Assembly (NCBI GenBank): GCA_958510875.1
Contig: OY294070.1
Coordinates: 48,140,078 to 48,204,077, forward strand
Source of the DNA: Endomychus coccineus
Taxonomy: Eukaryota; Arthropoda; Insecta; Coleoptera; Endomychidae
Direction of reading: 5' to 3'
Length of the DNA stretch: 64,000 bases
Shown: positions 23,137 to 36,300 of the stretch, in pieces
Layout of the letters: every line of letters begins with the position of its first letter
Position numbering within the stretch: position 1 is the stretch's first letter
Notes under the pieces: model-generated
The model's database searches: none
What the model saw: the letters and a program-made list of their open reading frames with translations, nothing else
Told to the model about the DNA's origin: nothing
Translations under genes and position numbers: made by a program

Positions 23137-24800
23137 CCTTGTGCCCCAGACCGACGGTATAATCGCGTATAGCGAAGATAACCGTAGTCGGTCGAATCAT
23201 ACTTAAAGTAGGTACACTTCAGAATGTTCCCCGGAACATAGTGTAATGTTAGAATTTCATGCGCCCGTCGCCTGACGTGCGGAATGAAATAATGCACTGA
23301 ATTACATGCGAATTTCTTTCTGTTTATCTTGGTGGTTGAGTGGGTACGTTGGTGGTTGGGTGGGCATGTGTCCTTGTGCCCTTTAATACCAGTCGCTACT
23401 GTTAGATGATAACAATTATGACACTTACCATGTTTATCTTTCACATTTGAAAGGAAGAAACCCCATTCTCCGTATCTGCAAAGATATTCCACGGTCCGAA
23501 GATTGGGTAGTCGAGCTTATAGGACTTTACATGAAAACGCAATGATTTCGAAAATAGCTGCTGTAATCAAAATTTTGCGGAAATAACTTCTTTTATTAAA
23601 TCGAATGAGGAATTCATATATAGGTGCAATTTTTTCAATGTATTCAGTGACATATGAAATATGGTGGGAAAGGGGAAGCAACCCCAGTAGCTATGCCAAT
23701 CTAAAAATTCCTGCGAATATTTTTAATGTGAAATAATAGGTCTGCTTAAGGAGTAACAAATTTGGTGAAAATCTCCCTTAGTAGGCGTTTCTGACAAAAT
23801 TAAATTATGCATGTCGACTTGTTTTTCCCCGGACTATCGACTGGTAAATTTGTAACACATGTTTTTAACATCCTGTATAATAATTGGACTTATTATAAGA
23901 TGAAGCTACGTATCAATGAGGATGAAATGTTAAACAGATATTATCCCACAATTTATAAGCCAATCTACGCTTATATCTACCCATGGCAATAAATCTTATA
24001 TACAATTTTATTCCTCTTTGCCTGTGAATCGTCAAATCATGAAAGTGAAGAGTTTTCACAATAAATAAATAACTATATGTGATCGAAACAAGATCCACCG
24101 TTCATCAACAAGTTTTCCTGTTATGTAGTCTCCTCAATTTATATTACATTCATTAATTAATCCAAGAAGAATATTGTGTGGAGGGAGAACATTTCAGAGT
24201 ACAAGAAACCCCACCTCCGCGCGTCCTGAAAAGTAGAATACAACGCAAGTCGGAACATTGGCGTTGCTTGCTTCAATAAATTATATTCAGTTCATTTGTA
24301 ATTCAAAGGATTATGATTCTCCCATGTTTATCCAATCGAAAAAACATGATTTTATTCAATCTAACATTACACATGATCAAGAAATGTTGCCAGATAAAGG
24401 AAAAATCATCATGAAAACACAGTCAAAATTGTTTTTTCTACATCACATACTACAATTGTCTGTAGTTAATTCTCAACACTAAGGCCTTCTTTTACCATCC
24501 AAGTAGGAACTTCGGATAGCACTATTTTTGGAATAAGAGTTAAAAATATATTGTACAAGTCGCATTTTAACATCTGTTAGCTTACCACTGGCATAAAGTA
24601 CAGAATTACCTAACTGGATTTCAATGGCTTATTCCCGGTTTAATGTGATAACTCGCTTGTACCAACCCAATATTCATGTTCTTTATTTGCCAAGTCCATT
24701 ACATTGAGATATAATTACTTTGGAGAGTCAAAGTTAAATTTAGGGAAGCACTTCTTACTAATAATGATAATAATATGATTGGAGACAAGATATTTCTATT
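23137..24800. other. Non-coding stretch in the intron
   Basis: A 123-codon minus-strand frame (23,121-23,492) has cysteine/histidine-rich patches but no recognisable domain and partly overlaps the MITE, so I do not call it. Otherwise nothing identified. Confidence 0.35.
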
Positions 24801-24804
24801 AACT

Positions 24805-25215
24805 TGCTGCATTCATTAGGAATTCACCAATTGGATATGGTTCCATTTGACAAATGTAACTGAATAGTTGAGTTTTAAACGTTTTGAAATGTTCGTTAGA
24901 TTTTATAGATAAAGGCAGAATATTGTACAATTTCATGGGAGAATAAGAAACACCTTTCTCTGTAACATTCAATCTATGGAGTGGGTAGCATGATCTTTGA
25001 GATTAGTGAAATTGGTCTATATGTTTACGTAGAAAAAGCACATTTTCAAAGTTTAAAATACCATATACAGGCAAAGCATTTGTCTTCAGGTATTGAATCT
25101 AAATATTTCATATGGAGCATATTTCTAAACATTCTCTTTTGGATAACAAATACTCTCATAATCTGAGAGCTATGACCTCAAAAAAAATACCATATCTCAA
25201 TATAGAATACACATT
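24805..25215 (-). pseudogene. LINE reverse transcriptase C-terminus, minus strand
   Basis: The minus-strand translation gives RVFVIQKRMFRNM, then (after a frameshift) LPVYGILNFENVLFLRKH and finally KLYNILPLSIKSN with FKTFKTQLFSYICQM before a stop near 24,805. This is the usual C-terminal tail of CR1/Daphne-like insect LINEs. It stands head to head with the plus-strand LINE starting at about 25,250. Confidence 0.65.
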
Positions 25216-25253
25216 TCCATAGTATGCAGTCTTAATGGTATCGAAAAGTACAA

Positions 25254-27740
25254 TTCGCGGAAGTACTCGAATTACATAACCTATTGCCGGAAACAGTTTA
25301 ATAATGATATCTCGGAATATCTGAGAAGTATTGAAAACGATGTTAGTGCAAATATCACTGCACTTGTTGGGGATATAAATATAAACATTTTAAGGAATGA
25401 TGAAGACAGAATATTATTTGAACAATATGAGTGAATTAGGCTTTGTTACACTTATTAACAAAACAACAAGAGAAGTGAATGGCAGTAATAGTTGTATCGA
25501 TCATATTTTTATCAAATCCAAATATCCCAACGAACCTTTTGTACCAATTATATATGAATTAGGAATAACTGACCACTTTGCTACTATAATGAATATAAAT
25601 ATGAAGAGACAAAATAAAAAAACCGAGGAAACAATATACAAGAATTACATAAACTACACAAAATTGAAGATGGATCTTAAAAATGAACAGTGGTATGAAT
25701 TCTATGCAAGCGATGATGTGAATACTAAAGCAAAACTAATGATAGAAAAATATCTCGGAAATAATAATAAAAAAATTAAAATAAATAAAAAAACTAGTAA
25801 GAAATCTGAGCCCTACTTGGCTTTAATTATTTCAGTAAACAAAAAAAACGCCCTACATAAAATTGCAAAACAGAATCCCAATGACTTGGCAATCCAATCA
25901 GAATACAGAAACTATCGAAATAAATTAACAGCACTAATAAAGAAATCCAAGATTGATTATTACAGGAAAAAAATAAGCTCAAGCAAGTCTTCATCCAAAG
26001 TCCTCTAGGAAACTGTAAAAAAAATCTGTCAAAATTACAAGGAACCCAATCAAATCAAGGAAATAAAATCACCTGATAGTATTTCAGTAACTGATAACAG
26101 CGAAATAGCGAATATTTTCAATAAGCACTATATAGAAGTAGGAAAAAACTTGGCAAATAAAATAAAACGCAACATGGATCTAAACTACCTTCCTGAATTC
26201 CGAAATGAGACTATTTATCTTTTTCCAACAAACCCAGCAGAAGTAAAAATGACAATATCCACCAGCCTGAAACGAGCCTGTAACGACGGTTTATCAAATG
26301 ATTTTTTTTAGAAATTAATGAAATTATATCTATGCATATATCACACTTAACGAATGAAATATTTGAGAGTGGGATCTTTCCTATGGATTTGAAAGTTGGT
26401 ATAATCAAACCTACGCATAAAACAGGAAATAAAACTGATGTGGTGAATTACAGACCGATATCTCTCATCTTGACACTATCTAAAACTATAGAAAAAATCT
26501 TGAAAGCAAGAATAACAAATTTTATTGATAAATATAATATATTGTCAGATAAACAGTTTGGATTCAGAGATGGACGTTCAACACAAGATGCCATAGCATA
26601 TGTCACAAAAAAGATTTATGAAGCTTTGGATAAAAGTGAACCTATTTTGGGTATTTTTGTTGATCTGGAAAAGGCCTTGATCTGGAAAAGGCCTTGAACT
26701 TGAAAGAATAGGCTTCAGAGGTATTGCTCTGGAGCTAATTAAAGGTTATTTAACGGAACGACATCAATATGTGGAAATAGAGGGATCATTGAGTACAAGT
26801 CGAGTAATTGAATATGGCGTACCACAGGGCACAGTTTAAGGTCCTGTATTATTCAATCTTTATATAAATGATCTTCTAGAGACAAGGGGTGATAGAATAT
26901 TACTCAGTTTTGCAGATGACACAGTGGTAATATATAAGGCTAATTCTTGGGAGGGAGCGAAGATGAAAGCAGAAAAAGACTTTTCTCGTATTCAGCGATG
27001 GTTCGCCACGAATCTCCTGACGGTTAATGTACTGAAAACAAAGTTTATTGCATTTACTTCATATAATAAATATCTACCCAATTTTGTTGCGCTGGAAATA
27101 TCTTCCGGAAATGAAACCTTATATATTGGAAAATCTGACCAAATAAAGTATCTCGGTATAATGATTGACAAACATTTTAGGTGGGATGCACAAATAAGTT
27201 ATGACGTTAAAAAAATTAGAATGCTTTTACCTAAATTCAGATATCTAAGAAATTTCTTGAACATAGATTGCTTATCAACTTTATATTTTTCACTTGTGCA
27301 GTCACAATTAGCATACGGAATAATCTGTTGGGGGGTCCAAAATAATCATCTAAAAGAACTAGAAACTATACAGAAATGGATCCTGAAAGTAATATATAGG
27401 AGACCTAAGACTCATAACAGTGAACTTCTTTTTATGGAGTCGAAAAAACTTGATGTGCGACAACTTTATGCTCAGACATAAAAATGAAAAAAGTATTTCG
27501 TATAATCTACATACTTATAATACCAGAAATAAAAATCTCACCACAGAAAGAAAAAGAGTTATCAAAACCGTAGGTGAGAGGTATCATGCATATATAGCTC
27601 CTAGATTGTATGACTTGTTACCTTCGGAATTCAGATACATGCAATTCAATAGATATAAACGGAATATTAAAGCCTGGCTACATAGCACACCAAGAACAGT
27701 GATACACCAAGCAATTGACAAAGAAAATTATTATGTGTAA
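25254..27740 (+). pseudogene. LINE ORF2: endonuclease C-terminus and reverse transcriptase
   Basis: The first block carries the end of the APE endonuclease (LVGDININ, SCIDHIFIKS, ITDHFATIM). The RT follows from 26,332: VVNYRPISLILTLSK, DKQFGFRDGRSTQDAI, GVPQGTV, and the catalytic FADDT (about 26,907). The C-terminal tail extends to 27,740. Damage includes a stop at 26,008, one near 26,309, a TAA in the motif after GVPQGTV (26,837), a frame change near 27,480, and a tandem duplication of GATCTGGAAAAGGCCTT at 26,663-26,697 that disrupts RT motif A. It copied its RNA by target-primed reverse transcription. Confidence 0.85.
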
Positions 27741-28326
27741 TGGCAAAAATTCCCCGATCTTTCGATCTTTTAATTACTGTCAATACCTTATATTATATTA
27801 CATAAAATGTAGATTTTTGAAGTTCGAAGTCTACCTACTCTCTCAATTGGTTGGTGTTATTGGAGTGTAGGTCACCTTCGTTTTCAATCGTTTTCAATCG
27901 TTCTCAATGGTTTTCAAATGTTTTACAATGTTTCGTTCCATGTGTCAAGTTATGTTTTATTTCTTGAATTGTTTTAATACGCTTTTTAATCTACAATTTT
28001 AGATCTTCCATATCCAACCCTTCTATTTTTATGAAAATTGTATCAATAATTCTATAGTGTTCCTGATCAGTTTATTCATCATCAAGAATAAAATTCTTTT
28101 AGAATAACTGTTAGGAATCACTTAAGAAATTAGTTTGGGAAAGAATAGATTGAAAAAAAAATAATAAAAAACAAATTAAAAGAACACCAATTTATCAGTG
28201 TACAATTTTGATTTGTTTGTTTCAAATTCTTCTAATCCTCAACAAGTACTTAGTACTCAGAGGAAATCTCCTTTTATTTATTGCTACTGCTTTAATGTAA
28301 TACAATATGTAACATTTCATGCAATA

Positions 28327-28349
28327 AATATTATTATTATTATTATTAT
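28327..28349. repeat. ATT microsatellite, LINE 3' tail
   Basis: Consecutive ATT units directly after TGCAATAAAT, the end of the LINE. Confidence 0.85.
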
Positions 28350-28849
28350 TTATAGTACAGTCATTTAAAGATTTTATTTCGGAATATCTTTGTACAGTTG
28401 ATCTTTGTCTGAAACTTGTTGCAAAATGTTTTTGATATCATAAAACATCATTGGTCACTCAGGTTCACCATGGGAAATTGGCACAACAATTGTTTTATTA
28501 ACAAATTGACCGTTTATAAACAATTTAAATTTAAAAAAATTCAGATTCCAAAAACATTTTTATTTTGAGACAGAAATACCCACTCGGGGGGTTTTGGGGT
28601 CTCTAATTACGATTCCGAAGTCAAAAATAACAGAATTTTTCATCATCACCTAGAAATTGGCCAATTGGCATCGAAAGTTGATGATATTTACCATAATTTA
28701 TACCTTTTTCTTGCAAATAATGGAGCAGTTTTTCTACTTAGACGTGCACAAAGTTTGATAGCTTAACTTTGACTGATGAATTCCAATTGAATGGACTATC
28801 TAGAAAATTACTTAAGTAATGAAAGATGCTTCATTACACTGTTCATTTG

Positions 28850-29090
28850 AAACACGCAATGAATTTAGTTATGGAAAAAGAAAATTCCCACCATGCAGAC
28901 AAACATCTTAAAACCACTGCTGCATATAGCAATCTTAATAATTCCAATAATGAGTGATACAGTGTTAAATATAATAAGTCTTCTGATGACGGTCGTGAGA
29001 CCGAAACGTACGTAAAGACAAGAAAATATAAAGCGTAAGTGTTGATGTGACCTATTTCCCGAGAATTTATATATAATAAATAATTCCAAT
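28850..29090 (+). mobile_element. PLE terminal fragment containing a hammerhead
   Basis: The sequence around the ribozyme, including TGACCTATTTCCCGAGAAT and TTTATATATAATAA, is the inverse of 4150-4260 in the PLE at 4.2 kb. No RT or endonuclease sequence accompanies it, so this is a terminal remnant of the same family. Confidence 0.7.
28978..29019 (+). ncRNA. Hammerhead ribozyme motif, second PLE copy
   Basis: Stem I GTCTT/AAGAC, CTGATGA, stem II GGTC-GTGA-GACC, GAAA, and stem III CG-TA-CG followed by the UA cleavage site are all present, as in the copy at 4215-4256. The only difference in the core region is C for T at the unpaired base before stem II. Confidence 0.75.
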
Positions 29091-29499
29091 CCAAGAGATG
29101 TAGCTATGAATACAGTCAACAGACCTGTGAATAACTTTATACCATATTACGTGAATAATACTCTCCCAGATAACGAATAATCAACCAAATAGATTGGCCA
29201 CCAATACTCAATTCACTCGATTTCCCACTTATAATCAGTTTAATCGACCTCCAATTAATAATTAGTCGAACTTTCATAAGAATTCCCCTCAAGCACCCCC
29301 ATGTAATTTCTATACTGAGAATAATAGTATCCTGGTAAAAATAATTCGACACGCAATGCCTTCCGAACAAAAACTAATTTCATAGTTAATACAAAACAAC
29401 ACCTGTGGAAACTACATCGCGCAATTCAACTTGTATAAATCACCCTCCTAAACAATCACCCGTAAATTGAGCAGCTGAAGAATTATAACATCAAGATAT

Positions 29500-32335
29500 T
29501 CATGAAACAAATGCATCGAAAACAGTTGAATATTACGAAGAGGAAGATACTGAAATGTGTTCAGATAATTTACTTGATTAGCCAGTCAGACCAAGAACAA
29601 TTTAATAATGAAAATGAAAATGTAAATTTTCACGAGGAACTGAACATAGACAACCCTGATAGACCTAATGACAATAATTCAAAATTACCTTATATCGTTA
29701 TACCTAACGTAAATCTGAAATTCAGATGTGAAAATATTTCATAGTCAATTTGTTGAACAGGAACCTTTTGAAATACAATCCTTTCATCACATTACCAATC
29801 ACGATAAAATTGCAAAAATTCCGTTACCAACTATATTCAACACTGGATATTTCAAATATAAATTCCATGTGTTCGATGTCAATCCAAAATATCATGGACT
29901 TACTGGTTTAGATTTATTAAAAATTCTGAAAGCATCTATTGAGTTTGACAAAAATCTATTGGTAACAGAGAATGCCAAAATTCAAATTTATGCTAATGAT
30001 TGTTCAAACGAGTCTTATCCCTATGATGTCATCCCTATCCAAAATTATGAAATAACGATAGAACCTCGTATGCAAAAAATAATTAAACTGCTAGTTAGAT
30101 CAAAGAATAAAATAGGTATTTTGAACAAAATTACTTTCCAACATGAAGTAGGAATACCCACCTCATTACTAAAAATCGGTAACAATATAGCTACCACTTG
30201 AATTATAAATTTTAATACATTCCCTATAACAATTACTATAATGCCACCTTTTGAAATAGAAGATTATGAAAAAATAAAATGTAATCACTTGGATATGGAT
30301 ATAGAGAGTTTACAATATCCAAATTTGAAGATTATGTCAAATGAATGCAAAAGAACAAGAAGCAATTAAAGAAATCTGTTCAGAATATAAGAATATATTC
30401 CACCATGAAGGAATGGCCTTGAATTTATAAGCAAATCACAATATCAGGTTATCGGATAACAATCATATATTGGTGAAATCATATAGACTTCCTCAAATCC
30501 ACCTACAGGAAATTCGAGAACAGGTGAACAATTTATTGAAACAGGATATCATCCAGCCTTCATGTTCTCCATGAAGTTGCCTTGTTCTGATTGTACCGAA
30601 GGAGAAAGATGGCAGTGGCAAACAAAAATGGCGGATGGCTACCGCCGTCTAAATGAAAATACGATAGAAGACAAATACGCATTTCCCAATATAGCTGATA
30701 TATTGGACAAGCTTGGTCAATATTCCACAACGATCGACTTAGCTAAGAGCTACCATAAAATAGAAATGTCCAATGAATATATCGAAATTAAATGAATGCC
30801 AATTGGACTTAAGAACGCACCCGCAACATTTCAGATAATATGGATACTATTCTCAAAGGTATACAGAACGTATATATTGATGATATTATCATATTCTCCA
30901 CGTCACTTCATGAACATGTGGAAAGATTGCGAGAAATATTTCAACGATTGTGGAAGGAAAACTTGGAAATACAACTCAACAAATCCGAGTTGCTTCGCAA
31001 GGAAGTTACCTACTTAGGAGATAGACCAAATCCTGAGAAAATATAAGCAGTAATCAAGTACCCACTACCATCTCGACTCGGAAAGAAATCAAAAGCTTTT
31101 AGCACTAATAGGATATTGAAGAAAATTCCTCGAGGATTTTGCGAAATTGATAAAACCAATGACTCACTGTTTGGAGAAGAACAAGTAGATTGAACATAGC
31201 GAGGATTTCATTTAAGTTTTCGAAACTTGCAAAAGTATGTTGACTAATTATCTGATTCTGCAGTACCCTGATTATGACAAACCCTTCATTATGAGTACGG
31301 ACGCCTCTAATGTGGCAATTGGGGCCGTCTTATCACAATGCCCTATAGGCAGTGATAAACCGATAAGTTATGCCTCCAGGACAAATGATACCGAGCGCAA
31401 AGATACCTCACTATTGAAAAAGAACTATTAGCCATCATACGGACAACGAAATACTTAAGACCCTACCTATTCGGTCGTGAGTTCTACATGTACACCGATC
31501 ACAGACTTTATTGTGGTTGATGAAGCTTAAAGAGCCAAATTCTAAACTCACGACATAGCGGCCCAAATTAGGAGAGTTTAATTATGAAATTATACATAAA
31601 ATAGGAAAATACAACACATATCACATCTGCAATACAAAGAATTCAGAGAACCTCTGATAAAAACAATTAACCGGTAGATTCGTTATTTGGAAGATTTGGA
31701 TATCCCCATTATAAACGAGTTTTCCAACAGCTCTCATTCTAATGTCAATATAGAACCCAACAAAGGAATAGAAATATCTGGGGATGTAATTGAGTCTAAA
31801 CGCCAAATCAATACTTCATTTGATCAGTAGCTATGAACCCAAGACCTGTTGAACACTTCAAAGTAGGAAATAAAAATAAATGTTTTCATTCAAATCTCTA
31901 GAAGTAATAATGAACACAAACTAATACATTTTCTGAAACATTATACAACAGACAAAAAACTGTACTACTTAAGCTTCGACCAAGAAATTGTACATTAAGA
32001 TTTCAGTACGGTCTTTAATAAATTGTTCAACAACAACGCACCCAAGATTATACAGTGCACAAAGCCTAGAATTCCACTTATTGCAACGTATGAGATTGGA
32101 GATACAATAAGGAATTACCTGGAAAGTAAAACGTATCACCGAAACTATCAAACTATCCAATAAATACTATTTCCAAAATATGAAACATATAACACAGTTC
32201 ATAAATAAATTGCCAAAAACAACAGAATGATCTATCTGGAAGAAAACTTGATAGGGTACGACATAGTTGGGGCGGCAAACCATAAGACAGAAGTTTCTCA
32301 AGAAGGTCTTGGTGCCAAATTCAGTTAAATGGTTT
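29500..32335 (+). mobile_element. Ty3/gypsy LTR retrotransposon pol remnant
   Basis: Protease, reverse transcriptase and RNase H appear in order on the plus strand, with many stops. No flanking LTR pair was found, and no integrase zinc finger or DDE core is recognisable in the degraded tail (31,700-32,335). Confidence 0.8.
29728..31650 (+). pseudogene. Gypsy pol: protease, reverse transcriptase, RNase H
   Basis: The protease end is marked by HGLTGLDLLKILKASI (about 29,900). The RT contains YRRLNENTIEDKYAFPNI, a DLAKSYHKIEM palm motif, MPIGLKNAPATFQ, and catalytic YIDDIIIFS (about 30,867) in a shifted frame. RNase H has MSTDASNVAIGAVLSQ and ISYASRT (31,290-31,385), then a YTDHR block near 31,495. 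Stops at 30,200, 30,793 and 31,045 and frame changes show it is dead. These enzymes copied the element's RNA in cytoplasmic particles. Confidence 0.85.
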
Positions 32336-32599
32336 GGGGATATCCTATGCTATAACTAGAGATTCCCCATATTTTTTAATGAACGTGTATGCCATATATC
32401 ATGTATTAAATAGGCAAAGAGGTCTCCTGTTAAACTCTGATGATGAAAGTCATATTGTTGAAATATTTCTTCTATTGGAATTCGAAGTGACAATCGAAGA
32501 ATTGGCATTAATCGAAACATAGCCAAGATATTCGTCTGATACTTCGATTTAGTAACAGTTTGTTCTTTCTTTGGTCATTCATCTTCTACTTGATTCAAG
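32336..32599. other. Non-coding gap between retroelement remnants
   Basis: A 62-codon frame lies here but shows no motif; nothing is assigned. Confidence 0.3.
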
Positions 32600-33770
32600 C
32601 ATAATAAGGTACTATATTTAGGAGAGGGCTGTTTTGAAAAAGAATGTGAATATCTCCATCTCAAACAAGGGAAATATTTCTTGAAAACTTTGGTCAGATT
32701 TTACTACGCAGATGATGTATAGCGTTTCAGGTTCACAGAGTGCGAGGGCATTTGGCTGGTTACATTCCCCAATTCTTGTATGTCCTGGGAACCAGTGGAG
32801 GTTGATTTTCTTCTGCACCTCTAAGGTGTTGATTTAGCAATTAAGAACGATCCTTGAGTATGGCTTTTTGACTAGTGAACATGAAGGCTATCCTCACAGT
32901 TATGTGATCTTCCGCTTGAAATATACTAGTGCATTTACCCATGGCTTTCGAGTACTTGTTTCTGGACCAAAAAACTTCGACCGCTGTACCTTCTGATCTT
33001 CTGGAACCCTCGGAAAACCAACAGATTGCTCCTTACCTAAAAGGATGAACATTCCCCTATATCCAATCTTCTGTGTTTCTCAGGTGAATTTGGCAGTTAT
33101 GTGTGAACATTAACATCTTATCCATGCTGTCCCTTGGGGCTATGAGTATTCTTCATGTTTAGAGAGTAGTTATCCAGCAAAATTTTGAACGTCCTTAAGA
33201 TTCTTCTTTTCTTATGTCAAGCATATTCTTTTTCTCAGTCGTTTATATTGCTATATGAAGGAGATTTAGTTCCAGTGCTGTCTGCGACAGCACTTCACAG
33301 TGCTCTTCAGCTGTTACCTAGGTAGTTGCAGGGGTAATTCCCTACCCTCAGAATTTGAATCATTCTTTGTCCAATCGAAATAAATTTGATATAAAAAGAA
33401 AAGTGAAACATTCACTATGAAGGTGCTGTAATATTTCTTGAAAAAAAAATTGCTTATAATAACTGCATGTTTGAGTGGAAGAATATTCCACTTTCTCATA
33501 CAACAAAAATTAAATCAGTACGCCGAAAAGTTATCATTTGAATCATATATCCTCAAAAGCGTCCTAAATATCATCGCGTTCATGAACTCTTAAGTGCTGG
33601 CCGTAGGCGAGAGTCTTGTCTAGCATTATGCATAAATATTTGACATCATCCATCAGCACAATGGTAAATCCATTCAGCATAATTTGCTTCATGTGATTAA
33701 TTTTCCTTATCCTGGTAAAGGCCACTAATATAGTTTTACCTACGTTTATCGATAATAATTATATTGAATG
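32600..33770 (-). pseudogene. LINE remnant with RNase H domain, minus strand
   Basis: Near 33,690-33,560 the minus strand reads KQIMLNGF then MDDVKYLCIMLDKTLAYGQH, the segment after the RT catalytic core of I/R1/Jockey-type LINEs. Near 32,815-32,720 it reads INLHWFPGHTRIGECNQPNA, which matches the RNase H block around the fourth catalytic residue. The intervening sequence is heavily decayed. LINEs with a C-terminal RNase H belong to the I and R1 groups. Confidence 0.6.
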
Positions 33771-33779
33771 TACTGAAAT

Positions 33780-36300
33780 TAAATACATGGTGTTAGAGTG
33801 TGAAAAGGTGAAAGAGGATCACACCCCTGAGTTGTAAACTGCATATCAGGAAATACCGGAGTGTTGTAGATACCGGCAGTTGCTGCCTGGACGTAGGAAC
33901 TGCAGGTTAAAGTGTATTTGGGGATCACAGTATTCATTTGTTCGTTATACATATCCGGAAATAACGGAATATTGTTGATTGAGATTTCTACAATTTTTGC
34001 ACACCGTGCAAATCCAAAAGTAAGAGCTGTAGATGTCCTACGTATGAATGCAATTGGAAGACTTGACACTACTTTGCAATTATAGTGAGGATTCCGTGTA
34101 TTCTCAGTATAGAGAATAACTACAGGTAATGAGCGGACCCGAGGGCTAGTGTGACAGTCGAGCAGAAACCGTTTGCACTCGTTTTCACCTGCACTGTTTT
34201 ATACCGCTTTGATTCTCACATAATATAAAGTACCGCTCAAATAGACCCTAGTACTGGCTTGCTTGCTTTATAAACAACCTGTAAATAACAGATAATTAGT
34301 TTGCTATAACCGCTTTCAGTAAAGATTGTTTAGAGTTTCCTTGCATTCCCTCCGAATCATTTGTTGATTAGATATATTGTTGACTATTCATTCACCGATG
34401 TTATTTTTTCAAAATAAATTCGACAGTGGAAAAAGTCATGTCTCATCTCAAGGAAGTGAAACCTGTGTATGCAACACAATGATGCACATTGTATAAGCGA
34501 AGTTATAACCGCTCGCACGTTTAGTTACAATTAAAACTAATAATAATAATAATCCAATACAAATTTTTTTGCCCTATCAAATTCGGCCACTGACTATATT
34601 ATTGATGCTTGTAACGTTATATACGTTACTATGCTCAATTGCTTGAATAATCTTAGTAACGGTTTACGCTCGGAATTATAGATAATTAAACTTGGAAATA
34701 GATGGTCACCGACATCTATGTTTTAATATAGCAAATCGATCATTGTACTAATACGCGGAAACTCGAAAGAGGTCTCGCGACACACGATGAGAGGGGAGAC
34801 TAGAAAACGGAAATGGATAAGAATCATCTTGGTGTGAATTTTCACGGGGTGAGTCGAATCATAATCGTTGCTTTACATTTTAATAATTGGCTATATTGAA
34901 AGATTATTATCGACAGGGAACACGTAATTTGATGTCTAATCGTATCTAAACCTAGTTGTAGATGTGTATATTCTCTGATCGATGATATTTTTCAATAACT
35001 ATATGAATATCGAGTCATCCACGTGTTCACACCAGATCACTTTTGCTTGATCGACAGTATCTAATTTGTCAAGTTAATGGTTTATATCATTCTCTAAGGC
35101 TTGTTTAACCTAGCAATTATTCACGTGGTTACGTAGTATTCCGTACCACCCTTCTTTACTTTCCTCATATAAATTGGTAATGTATATGTCTCTTTAGTCT
35201 AGTCTTGGTGGGATAACGGAATAATTATTTATCTGGGTGAACTTAAATAATGCCGAAATTTTCATTTACTGCTTTATGGGATCACCGAGTAAATCATCTG
35301 ATATTGCTTGAGCAGATTATTCATTTGGAACCTGCGATCGCAATTATACTCTGTGGACTATTGTCTTATTGTTCTCTTGCAGATTTCTGGATTGACTCTT
35401 TAAGACTATCATTTTTTTATATAATTTGTAGTGTAAATTGTCATGACTTCAATGAGTGACTTATTATCCAAATATTCTCTCCCAGATTATAGTATTGTGT
35501 TTCAATAGTTCTCTTCAAGATTTCAATGTTTTTGGTAATTTTGAATATATAATTTGGGAAGATGGCATGATCAGTTGTGGGATTGGGTTGATTATTCCTG
35601 CTGATTTGGTTATTTGTCCTTCGAGCTTGTGGCCGAGGTATTGCTCGTATCGTCTGCCTTGTGGGGTTTGAGCGATCGAAGCGTCTCCATCCTTTTCCCC
35701 ATGCCGTGTTGTGGAGAGAGGTTCCTGGCGGAGCGCTTCCTCCAGGCTCATCCAAGTTTCAAGGATGGTGACATTTTTCTTAGTTGGAATAACTAAATGT
35801 TCACGATCAGCTGTAACCAAAATTGTTTTCATCTACAAATTAATTTCTTAAATTTAAACCTTCGGTTTAAAAATTACATTCCTTTATAAAATTAATGATT
35901 TCAATTCAATTAATCAAATTATTAAGAATTCTACTTTGTTTCACTTTCAATTTTTCTAGTATTAAACTTTGCTAATTTATAAAATAAAATACTAATTTTG
36001 TTCCAATTATAATTTCCTAGAGGATTAAAACCAAATTGTTCAAACTTGGCTTTATTTCTCTGATATAATCATCAACATTGATCCCCCTGGTAGTGCCGGA
36101 AATTCTTGATTGAGGATGTTACCTAATTTTTTTGGCTAAAGCAGTTGGCGCTCTGGGTAATCCGGTCAATCAAGAATCTAAGGACACATATCACTACGAG
36201 GCCTGAGTAGCACCCTACTTCGAAACCTTACACACTATCCTGAGACAACTTTGTTAGGAGAACCCCAGCAGAAGTTCTCTATGAGTAAACCTCCATAATT
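33780..36300 (+). mobile_element. Second LTR-like block ending in a primer-binding-site-like motif
   Basis: The last 120 bases align in layout with 1837-1961: a CACCCTA...ACAA block, CAGCAGAAGTTCTC, then TGGCGCTCCA from 36,301. Near its start ATATC(A/C)GGAAATA(C/A)CGGA occurs twice (33,842 and 33,949). No retroelement body follows. It may be a solo LTR or LTR plus leader from a family related to the one at position 1. The left boundary is uncertain. Confidence 0.35.
35515..35832 (-). CDS. Hypothetical 105-codon ORF in the LTR-like block
   Basis: The frame begins MKTILVTADREHLVI and has a plausible mixed composition (MSLEEALRQEPL, GHKLEGQITKSAG). It is antisense to the supposed LTR, overlaps another open frame, and resembles nothing I know. 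It could be noise. Confidence 0.15.
   Translation of the reverse strand: MKTILVTADREHLVIPTKKNVTILETWMSLEEALRQEPLSTTRHGEKDGDASIAQTPQGRRYEQYLGHKLEGQITKSAGIINPIPQLIMPSSQIIYSKLPKTLKS

Larger units (their letters stand above)
25250..28349 (+). mobile_element. CR1/Daphne-like LINE, 5'-truncated, ends in an ATT microsatellite
   Basis: The element begins inside the endonuclease domain, runs through the reverse transcriptase and ends at a run of ATT units (28,327-28,349), the typical 3' tail of these non-LTR elements. The clade assignment is by general resemblance only. Several stops and shifts interrupt the ORF. Confidence 0.8.

Noticed and set aside
23121..23492. 123-codon minus-strand frame with Cys/His
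   Set aside because: Overlaps the MITE end, shows no recognisable finger spacing, and has no splice or start context.
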